Counted from the stretch's first letter, positions 53,057 to 61,501 are shown. The stretch: DNA of 64,000 bases from Bradyrhizobium sp. CCBAU 51765 (GCF_015291725.1 NZ_CP030038.1:4453001-4517000); one strand, 5' to 3'. The notes: generated by a model from the sequence alone, not told the origin. Program-made: numbers and translations.

Positions 53057-53929
53057 ATGTTGAACCGCTTTATGATCTCGGTTGCCGCAGTTGCACTCGT
53101 CGCGGGGACCGGTTTGGCAAACGCACAGGGCAGCATGGGCCGCGACAGCGGTGGCGGCGCCGGTGGCTCGCAGCAGATGCAGCACTCGCAGCCCTCCGGC
53201 GGCGCCGCAGAGCGCGGCGGCTCGATGGGGCGCGATTCCATGAGCCATGACAAGGGCACCGTCGGCCAAGCCGGCGGCTCCAGCACGATGAAGTCCGATC
53301 GCGCCTCGGAAGACAAGTCCGGTGCGATGAAGGACGAGCGCCCGGGCGGCGCCATGAACAAGAACGCGGCTGAGGACAAGGCCGGTGGCACCAAGGGCCA
53401 GCGCACCGATGATCGCGCGCAGGGCCAGATGGACAAGTCCCAGCAGGACAAGTCCAAGAGCATGAGCCAGGACACCAGCAAGTCCGGCAGCAAGGACCAG
53501 AAGGACATGAAGGCTGAGGGCAGCAAGAGCGGCACCTCGACCAACAACGCCGAGAACCGGCCGGGCACCGGCACGACCACCAACCAGAATGCTCAGGGCC
53601 AGACCGGCACCAGCACGACCCAGAATGCTCAGGGCCAGAGCTCGACCACGGTCGGCCAGGCCGGCGCCGCTGCCAAGCTTTCGACCGAGCAGCGGACGCA
53701 GATCACGTCGGTGATCCGCGAGCAGCGCGTCGCTCCGGTGACGAACGTGAACTTCTCGATCTCGGTCGGCACCCGCATCCCGCGCGAGGGCATTACGCTG
53801 CACACCCTGCCGTCGCGGGTGGTGACCATTTATCCGGAGTGGCGGACCTACAGGTACGTCCTGGTCCGCGATGAGATCGTGATCATCAATCCGGACACCT
53901 ACGAGATCGTGGCGGTCCTGAACGCTTGA
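53057..53929 (+). CDS. DUF1236 secreted protein with low-complexity middle
   Basis: A 290-residue exported protein. The signal peptide is MLNRFMISVAAVALVAGTGL then ANA. The middle 180 residues are low-complexity Gly, Ser, Lys, Gln and Asp (DKSQQDKSKSMSQDTSKSGS), probably disordered and hydrophilic like desiccation-related proteins. The last 75 residues are DUF1236 (ITSVIREQRVAPVTNVNFSI, then PREGITLHTLPSRVVTIYPE and YRYVLVRDEIVII). The function is unknown; members are common in rhizobia. The ATG at 53057 has GAGGAG upstream. A GGAAC-N16-CGTT promoter and a strong terminator bracket it as a single-gene stress unit. Confidence 0.88.
   Translation: MLNRFMISVAAVALVAGTGLANAQGSMGRDSGGGAGGSQQMQHSQPSGGAAERGGSMGRDSMSHDKGTVGQAGGSSTMKSDRASEDKSGAMKDERPGGAMNKNAAEDKAGGTKGQRTDDRAQGQMDKSQQDKSKSMSQDTSKSGSKDQKDMKAEGSKSGTSTNNAENRPGTGTTTNQNAQGQTGTSTTQNAQGQSSTTVGQAGAAAKLSTEQRTQITSVIREQRVAPVTNVNFSISVGTRIPREGITLHTLPSRVVTIYPEWRTYRYVLVRDEIVIINPDTYEIVAVLNA
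53584..53639 (+). repeat. Direct 20-base repeat inside the DUF1236 gene
   Basis: CCAGAATGCTCAGGGCCAGA occurs at 53584-53603 and again at 53620-53639, 36 bases (12 codons) apart, giving two TNQNAQGQT / TQNAQGQS units. Nucleotide identity over 20 bases suggests a recent in-frame duplication in the disordered part of the protein. Confidence 0.8.
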
Positions 53930-53949
53930 GGCAGGATACCGGCAACCTT

Positions 53950-53976
53950 GGGGCGGGCAGCGATGCCCGCCCCTTT
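53950..53976 (+). terminator. Terminator after the DUF1236 gene
   Basis: GGGGCGGGC (53950-53958) and GCCCGCCCC (53965-53973) form a perfect 9-bp stem with an AGCGAT loop, followed by TTT. It lies about 20 bases after the stop. Confidence 0.8.
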
Positions 53977-54153
53977 GCATTCGGCCCGCAGCCATGCTTC
54001 GGACTGGTTAACAAGCAATTTCCGTAGTTTCCGCACAGGTTTTTGCGCACTGGATGAGGTGCTTGAACCCGCCCCTGAGGCCCTTCGAGGCTTCCCCTCA
54101 CGCGCTTTGTTACCTATAACCCGCCACGCCGAAGCACCTCTTCCGGGATTGGA

Positions 54154-54621
54154 ATGGCCGAACCTGCAACCGACACGATCCTCGTCCTGAACGGGCCGAA
54201 CCTCAACATGCTGGGGACGCGCGAGCCCGAAAAGTACGGTCATGCGACGCTGGCCGACGTCGAGGGGCTGTGCCGGGAGACAGCGGCGACCTTCGGCCTG
54301 ACGGCCGACTGCCGGCAGTCCAACCGCGAAGGCGAGCTGATCGACTTCATCCATGAGGCGCACCGGCGCAAGATGAAGGGCATCGTCATCAATGCCGGCG
54401 GCTATTCCCACACCTCCATCGCGCTGCACGACGCACTGCTCGCGGTGCAGATCCCGACGGTCGAGGTGCACGTGACCAACATCCATGCCCGCGAGAGCTT
54501 TCGTCACCATTCCTACACCGCACGCGCGGCCTTCGCCTCGCTCTGCGGTTTCGGCATCGAGGGCTACCGCCTCGCCATTCAGGGCCTTGCCGCCAAGCTC
54601 GGCATCAAGCCCAACGCCTGA
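54154..54621 (+). CDS. aroQ: 3-Dehydroquinate dehydratase, type II
   Basis: A 155-residue cytosolic enzyme of the shikimate pathway that dehydrates 3-dehydroquinate. It has ILVLNGPNLNMLGTREPEKY, including the catalytic lid region with Arg and Tyr, QSNREGELIDFIHEA, INAGGYSHTSIALHDAL with the substrate-binding residues, and VEVHVTNIHARESFRHHSYT with the catalytic His. The length is standard (about 150). It directly precedes accB by 35 bases, the usual order aroQ-accB-accC in proteobacteria. Confidence 0.96.
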   Translation: MAEPATDTILVLNGPNLNMLGTREPEKYGHATLADVEGLCRETAATFGLTADCRQSNREGELIDFIHEAHRRKMKGIVINAGGYSHTSIALHDALLAVQIPTVEVHVTNIHARESFRHHSYTARAAFASLCGFGIEGYRLAIQGLAAKLGIKPNA

Positions 54622-54656
54622 CGCTCCCTTCCAACAGAACATTCGGATCAAACAAC

Positions 54657-55145
54657 ATGGCGCGCCAGCCAGACGACAAAGCAGCCGCAAAGTTTTCCAG
54701 CGAGGATTCGGCGCTCATCCGCGAGCTTGCCTTGCTGCTCGATGAGACCAGCCTGACCGAGATCGAGATCGAGCGGGCGGGGCTGCGCCTGCGCGTCGCC
54801 CGCAATATCAGCGTGGCCGCGACCATGCCGCTGCCGGTGGCAGCCGCTCCTGCGGCCATGACGGCGGCTGCAAGCGCGACCGCCACTGCCGCTTCCGATC
54901 TGTCGAAGCATCCCGGCGCCGTGACCTCGCCGATGGTCGGCACCGCCTATTGGGCGCCGGAGCCGGGCGCCAAGCCGTTCATCGAGGTCGGCACCAAGGT
55001 CTCGGTCGGCCAGACGCTGCTGATCATCGAAGCCATGAAGACGATGAACCAGATCCCTTCGCCGCGCGCCGGCACGGTGACGCAGATCCTGGTCGAGGAT
55101 GGTCAGCCGGTCGAGTACGGCGAGCCGCTCGTCATCATCGAGTAA
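54657..55145 (+). CDS. accB: Biotin carboxyl carrier protein of acetyl-CoA carboxylase
   Basis: A 162-residue BCCP. The N-terminal part (ALIRELALLLDETSLTEIEI) is followed by an Ala/Pro-rich flexible linker (about 60-80) and the biotinyl domain from HPGAVTSPMVGTAYWAPEPG. The biotin-accepting Lys is in IIEAMKTMNQIPS; many members have MKMMN. The protein carries carboxybiotin between the AccC and AccA/D half-reactions of fatty acid synthesis. accC follows after 83 bases that hold an inverted repeat. Confidence 0.96.
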   Translation: MARQPDDKAAAKFSSEDSALIRELALLLDETSLTEIEIERAGLRLRVARNISVAATMPLPVAAAPAAMTAAASATATAASDLSKHPGAVTSPMVGTAYWAPEPGAKPFIEVGTKVSVGQTLLIIEAMKTMNQIPSPRAGTVTQILVEDGQPVEYGEPLVIIE

Positions 55146-55147
55146 AC

Positions 55148-55217
55148 GCGAATGGGGAGTGGCGAATAGCGAATGGTTTCACCTTTCCCTACTCGCTATT
55201 CGCCACTCGCCATTCGC
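55148..55217. repeat. Near-perfect 25-bp inverted repeat between accB and accC
   Basis: A 25-base arm starting GCGAATGGGGAGTGGCGAAT (55148-55172) is mirrored at 55193-55217 with only one mismatch, across a 20-base loop. The arms themselves contain repeated GCGAATGGCGA-like words. It fills almost the whole accB-accC gap and looks like an inserted REP-like element. In mRNA it would form a very stable hairpin just 11 bases before the accC ATG. Confidence 0.85.
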
Positions 55218-55228
55218 TGCGGGACAAC

Positions 55229-56587
55229 ATGTTCGACAAGATCCTCATAGCCAATCGCGGCGAGATCGCCCTTCGCATCCTCAGGGCCTGCAAGGAGCTC
55301 GGGATCGCGACCGTCGCGGTGCACTCCACGGCCGACGCCGACGCCATGCATGTGCGGCTGTCGGACGAGAGCGTCTGCATCGGGCCGCCGTCGTCCAAGG
55401 ACAGCTATCTCAACGTGCCCGCGCTGCTCGCGGCCTGCGAAATCACGGGCGCCGACGCCGTGCATCCCGGTTACGGCTTCCTCTCCGAGAACGCGCGTTT
55501 TGCGGAAATTCTCGCTGAGCACAATCTGCATTTCATCGGCCCGAAGGCCGAGCACATCCGCCTGATGGGCGACAAGATCGAGGCCAAGAAGACGGCGAAG
55601 CGCCTCGGCATTCCCGTGGTGCCCGGCTCCGATGGCGCGGTCGGCCCCGACGACGACGCGATGACGATCGCCAGGAAGATCGGCTTCCCGGTGCTGGTGA
55701 AGGCGGCGGCCGGCGGTGGCGGCCGCGGCATGAAGGTCGCGCACAGCGAGGCCGACCTCCAGCTGGCGCTGTCGACGGCGGCCAACGAGGCCAGGTCCGC
55801 CTTTGGCGATGCGTCCGTCTATCTGGAAAAATATCTCCAGAAGCCGCGCCACATCGAGATCCAGATCCTCGGCGACGGCCGCGGCGGCGCGATCCATCTC
55901 GGCGAGCGCGACTGCTCGCTGCAGCGCCGGCACCAGAAGGTGTGGGAGGAAGGCCCCTCACCCGTGCTCTCCGCCGCGGCGCGGGCCAGGATCGGCGAGA
56001 CCTGCGCCAAAGCGATGCGCGAGATGAAATATCTCGGTGTCGGCACCATCGAGTTCCTGTTCGAGGACGGCGAGTTCTACTTCATCGAGATGAACACCCG
56101 CATCCAGGTCGAGCATCCCGTCACCGAGAGCATCACCGACATCGACCTCGTGCTGGAGCAGATCCGCATCGCCGCCGGCGGCGACCTGCCCGCCAGGCAG
56201 GACGAAATCCAGGTCATCGGCCACGCGATCGAGTGCCGCATCAATGCCGAGAACCCGCAGACTTTCCGCCCCTCGCCCGGCCGGATCCAGCAATATCATC
56301 CGCCCGGCGGCCTCGGGGTCCGGATCGATTCCGCCGTCTATCAGGGCTACACGATCCCGCCTTATTACGATTCGCTCGTCGGCAAGCTGATCGTGCACGG
56401 CAAGACCCGCGCCGAATGCCTGATGCGGCTGCGCCGGGCGCTGGACGAGATGGTGGTCGAAGGCATCGAGACCACGCTGCCGCTGTTCCGGGCGCTGGTG
56501 CGCGAAGACGACATTATCAACGGCGACTACCACATCCATTGGCTGGAGCAGTACCTCGCCGGCAAGCCGGAACCCGAAGCGAGTTAG
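55229..56587 (+). CDS. accC: Biotin carboxylase subunit of acetyl-CoA carboxylase
   Basis: A 452-residue ATP-grasp enzyme that carboxylates the biotin of AccB. It begins MFDKILIANRGEIALRILRA. Substrate and ATP segments include HPGYGFLSENARFAE, KAAAGGGGRGMKVAHSE, GERDCSLQRRHQKVWEEGPS and the metal-binding FIEMNTRIQVEHPVTE. The length and sequence are typical. The reading frame is open upstream into the inverted repeat, but the ATG at 55229 is the family start. The stop is followed by a GGAAC/GTTCC hairpin. Confidence 0.97.
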   Translation: MFDKILIANRGEIALRILRACKELGIATVAVHSTADADAMHVRLSDESVCIGPPSSKDSYLNVPALLAACEITGADAVHPGYGFLSENARFAEILAEHNLHFIGPKAEHIRLMGDKIEAKKTAKRLGIPVVPGSDGAVGPDDDAMTIARKIGFPVLVKAAAGGGGRGMKVAHSEADLQLALSTAANEARSAFGDASVYLEKYLQKPRHIEIQILGDGRGGAIHLGERDCSLQRRHQKVWEEGPSPVLSAAARARIGETCAKAMREMKYLGVGTIEFLFEDGEFYFIEMNTRIQVEHPVTESITDIDLVLEQIRIAAGGDLPARQDEIQVIGHAIECRINAENPQTFRPSPGRIQQYHPPGGLGVRIDSAVYQGYTIPPYYDSLVGKLIVHGKTRAECLMRLRRALDEMVVEGIETTLPLFRALVREDDIINGDYHIHWLEQYLAGKPEPEAS

Positions 56588-56599
56588 TCCTCCTCTTGT

Positions 56600-56624
56600 G
56601 GAACCCTTTGGCCCCAATCGCGTT
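56600..56624 (+). promoter_or_regulatory. EcfG-type (general stress) promoter before the CHASE3 kinase operon
   Basis: GGAAC (56600-56604), a 16-base spacer and CGTT (56621-56624) match the EcfG consensus. The -10 element ends 68 bases before the GTG start of the kinase gene. The site overlaps a hairpin (GGAAC and GCCCCAA pairing with TTGGGGC and GTTCC, 56600-56646) that could instead be the accC terminator; both readings are possible. Confidence 0.65.
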
Positions 56625-56692
56625 CTGGACGGTTGGGGCTAGTTCCAAAGGGGGCGTCTTGAATTCCATTGAACGCAGACAGGTGAATCGCC

Positions 56693-58219
56693 GTGACGGC
56701 TGAAGGCCAGCGACGGCGCACATTCTGGCAGATCCTGCTGTTCGCGGCGGGCCTTTTGGTGCTGACCGTGATCAGCGCCGGCTCCGTCTATCTCGTCAAC
56801 AAGGCGCGGGAAGACAGCAAATGGGTGGTTCACACCATCGAGGTGGAGAACCAGGTCAACGCCCTGCTGCTAGAAGTCCGGCGCGCCGAGAGCGGCGCTC
56901 GCGGCTATCTCCTGACACAGGATGAGAATTTCAGGGTCGACCATGAAAAGGCCGTGGCGGCAATCATCCCCGCCCTCGACAAGCTGACGCGCCTGAGCGG
57001 CGACAATCCAGCGCAACGCCAGAACGTCGAGAAGCTGAGCGCGGCTATCGAAATCCGCCTCGGCCAGTTCGCGCAGGAAATGGTGTTCATCCGGCAGGGC
57101 CAGCCGGACAAGGCCGTGGCACTGGTGCGCGAGGCCGCGGCCCAGGACACCACGACGAGGATCACCACCGTCGCGAATGCGATGATCCAGGAGGAGGAGC
57201 GCCTGTTCCGCCTCCGCACTGCCAATTCCGACCGCAGCCAGACCCTCGCCGCGTCGATGACCGGCATCGGCTCCGGCCTCGTGGTGGTGCTGGCGATGCT
57301 CTCGATCTGGCTGGTGCGGCGGTCGGCCCGCGCCCGGGACGAAGCCGAAGCACGCCTGCGCGACGCCAACGTCAATCTGGAGGCCGTCGTCGACGAACGC
57401 ACGGCAGACCTGCGTGAAGCCAACGACGAGATCCAGCGCTTTGCCTACATCGTCAGCCACGATCTGCGCTCGCCGCTCGTCAACATCATGGGCTTCACCA
57501 GCGAACTCGAGGAGCTCGGCGGCGACATCTTCCGCCGCATCAGCAGCCTCGCTCATGTCTCTGCGGAGGGAGCACCGCTGGCCCCCGCCGGGCCGGGCGA
57601 GATCGCGCTCGAGGGCGCCGACAAGCAGCTCTCGGAGGATTTTTCCGAAGCGCTCGCCTTTATCAAGACCTCGATCGCCAAGATGGACCGGCTGATCTCG
57701 GCCATCCTCAACCTCACGCGCGAGGGCCGGCGCGAATTCCAGCCGGTGAAGATCGACACGCGCGAGCTGATCGAGGCCATCGTCTCGACGCTGGCGCACC
57801 AGGCGGCCGAGGCGCAGGCCGAGATCCACCTCGAGCCCCTGCCAGACCTCGTGAGCGACCGCCTCGCCCTCGAGCAGATCTTCTCGAACCTGATCGACAA
57901 TGCGATCAAGTATCTTAAGCCCGGCATGCCCGGTGAGATCAGAATCCGCGGGCGCACCAAGCTCGGCTACGCTATCTTCGAGATCAGCGACAACGGCCGC
58001 GGGATCGATCCGAAGGATCACCAGCGGATATTCGACCTGTTCCGCCGCGCGGGAACCCAGGACAAGCCCGGCCAGGGCATCGGTCTTGCGCATGTCCGTG
58101 CACTTGTGCGTCGCCTCGGCGGCACCATGTCGGTATCATCGGAACTGAACGCAGGCAGCACCTTCACGATCACGCTGCCGATCGCCTGGAATGTGAGCAA
58201 CCGGAACACAGATCGATGA
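56693..58219 (+). CDS. CHASE3-domain sensor histidine kinase
   Basis: A 508-residue membrane kinase. Helix 1 (FWQILLFAAGLLVLTVISAG) is followed by a CHASE3 domain (about 40-185; VENQVNALLLEVRRAESGAR then GYLLTQDENF). Helix 2 (about 193-213) leads to a short coiled coil, HisKA with the phospho-accepting His in YIVSHDLRSPLVNIMGF, a long insert, and a HATPase_c domain (NLIDNAIKYLKPG, EISDNGRGIDPKD, GQGIGLAHVRALV). It starts with GTG at 56693. The end overlaps the next gene by 4 bases. The H-box insert and bacteriophytochrome-like C-terminus recall light or redox kinases, but no PAS or GAF domain is present. Confidence 0.92.
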   Translation: MTAEGQRRRTFWQILLFAAGLLVLTVISAGSVYLVNKAREDSKWVVHTIEVENQVNALLLEVRRAESGARGYLLTQDENFRVDHEKAVAAIIPALDKLTRLSGDNPAQRQNVEKLSAAIEIRLGQFAQEMVFIRQGQPDKAVALVREAAAQDTTTRITTVANAMIQEEERLFRLRTANSDRSQTLAASMTGIGSGLVVVLAMLSIWLVRRSARARDEAEARLRDANVNLEAVVDERTADLREANDEIQRFAYIVSHDLRSPLVNIMGFTSELEELGGDIFRRISSLAHVSAEGAPLAPAGPGEIALEGADKQLSEDFSEALAFIKTSIAKMDRLISAILNLTREGRREFQPVKIDTRELIEAIVSTLAHQAAEAQAEIHLEPLPDLVSDRLALEQIFSNLIDNAIKYLKPGMPGEIRIRGRTKLGYAIFEISDNGRGIDPKDHQRIFDLFRRAGTQDKPGQGIGLAHVRALVRRLGGTMSVSSELNAGSTFTITLPIAWNVSNRNTDR

Positions 58220-58656
58220 CCCAGCCTGTCACCATCATCATGATCGAGGACGACGAGGGCCACGCCCGCCTGATCGAGCGCAATATCCGCCGCTCCGGCG
58301 TCAACAACGAGATCGTCTCCTTCCAGAACGGCACGGACGCGATGATGCACCTGTTTGGTGCAGATCGCTCCGGACTGGTCCAGAAGGGCAATGCGCTCTT
58401 GATCCTGCTCGATCTCAACCTCCCCGACATGACCGGGATCGACATCCTGAAGCAGATCAAGGAGAACAAATATCTGAAGGCCTCGCCCGTGGTGGTGCTG
58501 ACCACCACCGACGATTCCCAGGAAATCAAGCGCTGCTACGAGCTCGGCTGCAACGTCTACATCACCAAGCCGGTCAATTACGAGAATTTCGCCAATGCCA
58601 TCCGGCAGCTCGGGCTGTTCTTCTCGGTCATCCAGGTCCCGCCCGCCGCCACATGA
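58216..58656 (+). CDS. Single-domain response regulator (CheY-like)
   Basis: A 146-residue receiver domain with no output domain. The acidic pair is in IIMIEDDEGHARLIERNIRR, the phospho-acceptor Asp in LILLDLNLPDMTGID, the Thr in VVVLTTTDDSQEI and the Lys in NVYITKPVNYENF. The form is that of the Rcp1 group of receivers paired with phytochrome-like kinases. Overlaps (ATGA) with both neighbours couple it to the kinases. It may act as a phosphate shuttle between them. Confidence 0.92.
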   Translation: MTQPVTIIMIEDDEGHARLIERNIRRSGVNNEIVSFQNGTDAMMHLFGADRSGLVQKGNALLILLDLNLPDMTGIDILKQIKENKYLKASPVVVLTTTDDSQEIKRCYELGCNVYITKPVNYENFANAIRQLGLFFSVIQVPPAAT

Positions 58657-59756
58657 ACCAGCCCCCGCCGACACTGCTCTACATCGACGACGACGACGCG
58701 CTGGCGCGCCTTGTCGACCGCGGCCTGACGCGGCGCGGCTACAGGGTCGTTCACGCCGCGAGCGGCGAGGAAGGTCTCGAGCGCATCCGCCGCGCCGGGG
58801 CCGAAGGCGGCATCGATGTCGTTGCACTCGATCAGTACATGCCGGGCCTCGACGGGCTGGAGACGCTCGAGCAGATCATGGCGATCCCGGACGCACCGCC
58901 GGTCGTATTCGTCACCGCCTCGCAGGATTCCAGCATCGCGGTCACGGCGCTGAAGGCGGGTGCGGCCGACTATCTGGTGAAGGACGTCCAGGGCGACTTC
59001 ATCCCGCTCCTCCACGTCGCCGCCGAAGGCGCGCTGCGCCAGGCCGCGCTGCAGAGGGCGCGCGAGGAAGCCGAAGCCGAGATCCATGCCTCGCGCGACC
59101 GCTACGCGGCGCTTGCCGCCGAACGCGAGCTCCTGCTGCGCGAGGTCAACCACCGTGTCGGCAATTCGCTCCAGATCATCGCCTCGTTGCTGCACCTTCA
59201 GGCGAGCTCCGCCGCGCAGGACGAGGTCAAGGCGGCACTGACCAATGCGATGGGCCGCGTCGCCGCGGTCGCGCAGGTGCACCGCCGCCTCTACACCTCG
59301 CAAGACCTCAAAAGCGTGGTCCTGAACCAGTATCTGGACTCGCTGCTCGAAGATCTCCGCCGCTCGGCCGAAGGCAACCGGATGTCGCGCCTGACGCTGA
59401 AGGCCGAGCCGATCGAGATCGATCCGGACCGCGCGGTCGCCGTCGGCATCATCGTCAACGAGCTGGTGATGAACGCGGTGAAATACGCCTATCCCGACGG
59501 CGCCGGCCCGATCCATGTCGAGCTGGTCTCGGAGGGCGACGACCTCCTGCTCTCGATCAGCGACGATGGCGTCGGCGACAACGTCAAGGCCGATCCGCGC
59601 TCCACCGGCATGGGCCAGCGCATCGTCGCCGCCATGGCCTCCAAGCTCGATGCCTCGGTCGAGCGCGATCCCGCGCATTCCGGAACCCGGATCGTGCTGA
59701 AGTTCGGCCGCGTGCCCGCAGCCCCCGGCAAGACCAGCACCGCCGCCGCGAGCTGA
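58653..59756 (+). CDS. Hybrid response regulator-histidine kinase (REC-HisKA_2)
   Basis: A 367-residue soluble protein. The receiver at 1-125 has LLYIDDDDALARLVDRGL, the phospho-acceptor in VVALDQYMPGLDGLETL, VFVTASQDSS and YLVKDVQGDF. A coiled coil (about 130-160) leads to a HisKA_2-type kinase domain with LLREVNHRVGNSLQIIASLL, where the first His is the likely phospho-acceptor, and a HATPase (VGIIVNELVMNAVKYAYPDG, SISDDGVGDNV). HisKA_2/HWE kinases feed PhyR in the alphaproteobacterial general stress response. The receiver could take phosphate from the upstream CHASE3 kinase or from its own domain. Confidence 0.92.
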   Translation: MNQPPPTLLYIDDDDALARLVDRGLTRRGYRVVHAASGEEGLERIRRAGAEGGIDVVALDQYMPGLDGLETLEQIMAIPDAPPVVFVTASQDSSIAVTALKAGAADYLVKDVQGDFIPLLHVAAEGALRQAALQRAREEAEAEIHASRDRYAALAAERELLLREVNHRVGNSLQIIASLLHLQASSAAQDEVKAALTNAMGRVAAVAQVHRRLYTSQDLKSVVLNQYLDSLLEDLRRSAEGNRMSRLTLKAEPIEIDPDRAVAVGIIVNELVMNAVKYAYPDGAGPIHVELVSEGDDLLLSISDDGVGDNVKADPRSTGMGQRIVAAMASKLDASVERDPAHSGTRIVLKFGRVPAAPGKTSTAAAS

Positions 59757-59817
59757 GCTCGCGCCGGGTTGCGCCACCCATCGCAACCGCATTGCGATCC
59801 TGCTATGATGGCAAACC

Positions 59818-60498
59818 ATGACTTCGCGCGACTCCGCCCCGTCTGAAATCACGCCGGCCGTGCTGCTGCGCGCTTATGCCTGCGGCATCTTCCCGATGGC
59901 GGAAAGCGCCGATGATCCGACCCTGTTCTGGGTCGAGCCGGAATTGCGCGGCGTCATCCCGCTCGACGGTTTTCGCGTCACCTCGCGGCTCGCACGCACC
60001 GTTCGGTCCGACGCCTTTCGCGTGACCGTCAACACCGCCTTCAAGGCGACGATCGCCGGCTGCGCCGCGCCGCAGGCCGGACGCGAGGACACCTGGATCA
60101 ACAAGCGCATCCGCGACCTCTATGGCGGCCTCTTCGAGCTCGGCCATTGCCACAGCGTCGAAGCCTGGCAGGGCGACGACCTCGTCGGCGGACTGTACGG
60201 CGTGAGCCTCGGACGGGCCTTCTTCGGCGAGAGCATGTTCCACACCGCGCGCGATGCCTCGAAGGTCGCGCTGGTGCATCTGGTCGCGCGGCTCATCTAT
60301 GGCGGCTTCGAGTTGCTCGACACCCAATATGTCACCGAGCATCTGAAGAGCTTCGGCGCGGTCGAGATTTCGCGGCGACGCTATACCGCGCTGCTCGACA
60401 GGGCGCTGGCGGGCGAACCCGGCGACTTCCTGAGGCTCTCCGACGGCGAAGCGATCCCCGGCGCACGCGCGCTCGAGATCATCGCCTCGCGGCAATGA
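59818..60498 (+). CDS. aat: Leucyl/phenylalanyl-tRNA--protein transferase
   Basis: A 226-residue enzyme that adds Leu or Phe from aminoacyl-tRNA to proteins with N-terminal Lys or Arg, marking them for ClpS-ClpAP. Family segments are LLRAYACGIFPMAESADDP, FWVEPELRGVIPLDGFRV, TWINKRIRDLYGGLFELGHC, SVEAWQGDDLVGGLYGVSLG and FFGESMFHTARDASKVAL. The ATG is at 59818. It is convergent with the DUF2155 gene, 19 bases away. Confidence 0.95.
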   Translation: MTSRDSAPSEITPAVLLRAYACGIFPMAESADDPTLFWVEPELRGVIPLDGFRVTSRLARTVRSDAFRVTVNTAFKATIAGCAAPQAGREDTWINKRIRDLYGGLFELGHCHSVEAWQGDDLVGGLYGVSLGRAFFGESMFHTARDASKVALVHLVARLIYGGFELLDTQYVTEHLKSFGAVEISRRRYTALLDRALAGEPGDFLRLSDGEAIPGARALEIIASRQ

Positions 60499-60517
60499 TC
60501 GACAGCCTGGCTCGATC

Positions 60518-61501
60518 TTAGCGGCCGAATCCGGGGATACCGAACAGACCTGGCCGCTGCTCCGGCGGCGGCGGTGGCAGTGCCGGTTGCTGCTGCGGCG
60601 GTGGCGGCAAGGGCTGCGGCGGACGCTGCTGCACGGCCTGCTTGGGCGCAGCCTTCTTCTGCGCCGGCGGCGGAGCTGCCGGCTTGGTCGCAGGATCCGG
60701 TGCCGCGGTCGCAATGGTCTGCTGCGGCTCTTTGCAGTCGGTCAGCCAGATGTCGTAGATCGGATGCTCGACGCCGTGCAGGCCCGGGCTTGCCGCATAC
60801 ATCCAGCCCGAGAAGATGCGCTTCACCTCGCCCTGCAAGGTGATCTCGTCGACCTCGACGAAGGCGTCGGTGTTGGCGGCCTCCGTCGCCGGCCGCGTAT
60901 AGCAGGCGTCGGTCTTGACCCTGAGCGCGCCGAACTGGACGGTCTCGCCGATCTCCTCGTCGAAATTGATGATGCGCCCGGTGATCTTGTCGAGGCCCGA
61001 GAAGGTCGCCTTCTTGTTCACGATCTTCTGGGCCGGGGGCTCGGTCACGACCTCATCGCCCGGCTGGAGGCTTGCCGGGGTCTGCGGGACCGAACCCGGC
61101 GCACCCTTCTGCTGGGGCTGGCGCTGACCAGGGACACCTTGCGGGCTGGGCGGCGCGATCGCCGTGGACGGCAGCTGGTTTGGCGGCGCCACGGTCGAAC
61201 CGGGCGGCGGCGCCAGCGGCTGGCTCTCGACCGGCCCCGGCATCACGTTACCTTGGCGGCCCGGCGGTGGCGCCATCGGCCGCGACGGCAGCACGCGGCC
61301 CTGCGGCGGCAGCTCCGGTACCTCTTCGTCGTCCTCGGGGACCTGCGGCTGCGGCTGGCCGCGCGGAATGCTGCCGGGCGGCCGCAGCGGCGGCGGATCC
61401 GAAAAGATCGTGCCGATCTGCGCCTGGGCCGGTGTCGCGACGGTCAGCGCGGTGGCGGCCAGCAGTGCCGCAAGGCCTGTCAGGGAAAAGGTTTTGAACA
61501 T
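60518..61501 (-). CDS. DUF2155 protein with Pro/Gln-rich flanks
   Basis: A 327-residue exported protein. The signal peptide MFKTFSLTGLAALLAATALT ends in PAQAQ. A long Pro/Gln/Gly-rich region (about 35-165) is followed by a DUF2155 domain (NKKATFSGLDKITGRIINFD, FGALRVKTDACYTRP, VFIF-type core, GWMYAASPGLHGVEHPIYDI and WLTDCK) and another Pro/Gln-rich tail ending in FGIPGFGR. DUF2155 proteins are periplasmic and rhizobial members are uncharacterised. The ATG at 61501 starts directly at the signal peptide; an ATG at 61540 would add 13 residues. The frame stays open up to 62701, but only as shadow of the esterase gene. Confidence 0.85.
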   Translation of the reverse strand: MFKTFSLTGLAALLAATALTVATPAQAQIGTIFSDPPPLRPPGSIPRGQPQPQVPEDDEEVPELPPQGRVLPSRPMAPPPGRQGNVMPGPVESQPLAPPPGSTVAPPNQLPSTAIAPPSPQGVPGQRQPQQKGAPGSVPQTPASLQPGDEVVTEPPAQKIVNKKATFSGLDKITGRIINFDEEIGETVQFGALRVKTDACYTRPATEAANTDAFVEVDEITLQGEVKRIFSGWMYAASPGLHGVEHPIYDIWLTDCKEPQQTIATAAPDPATKPAAPPPAQKKAAPKQAVQQRPPQPLPPPPQQQPALPPPPPEQRPGLFGIPGFGR

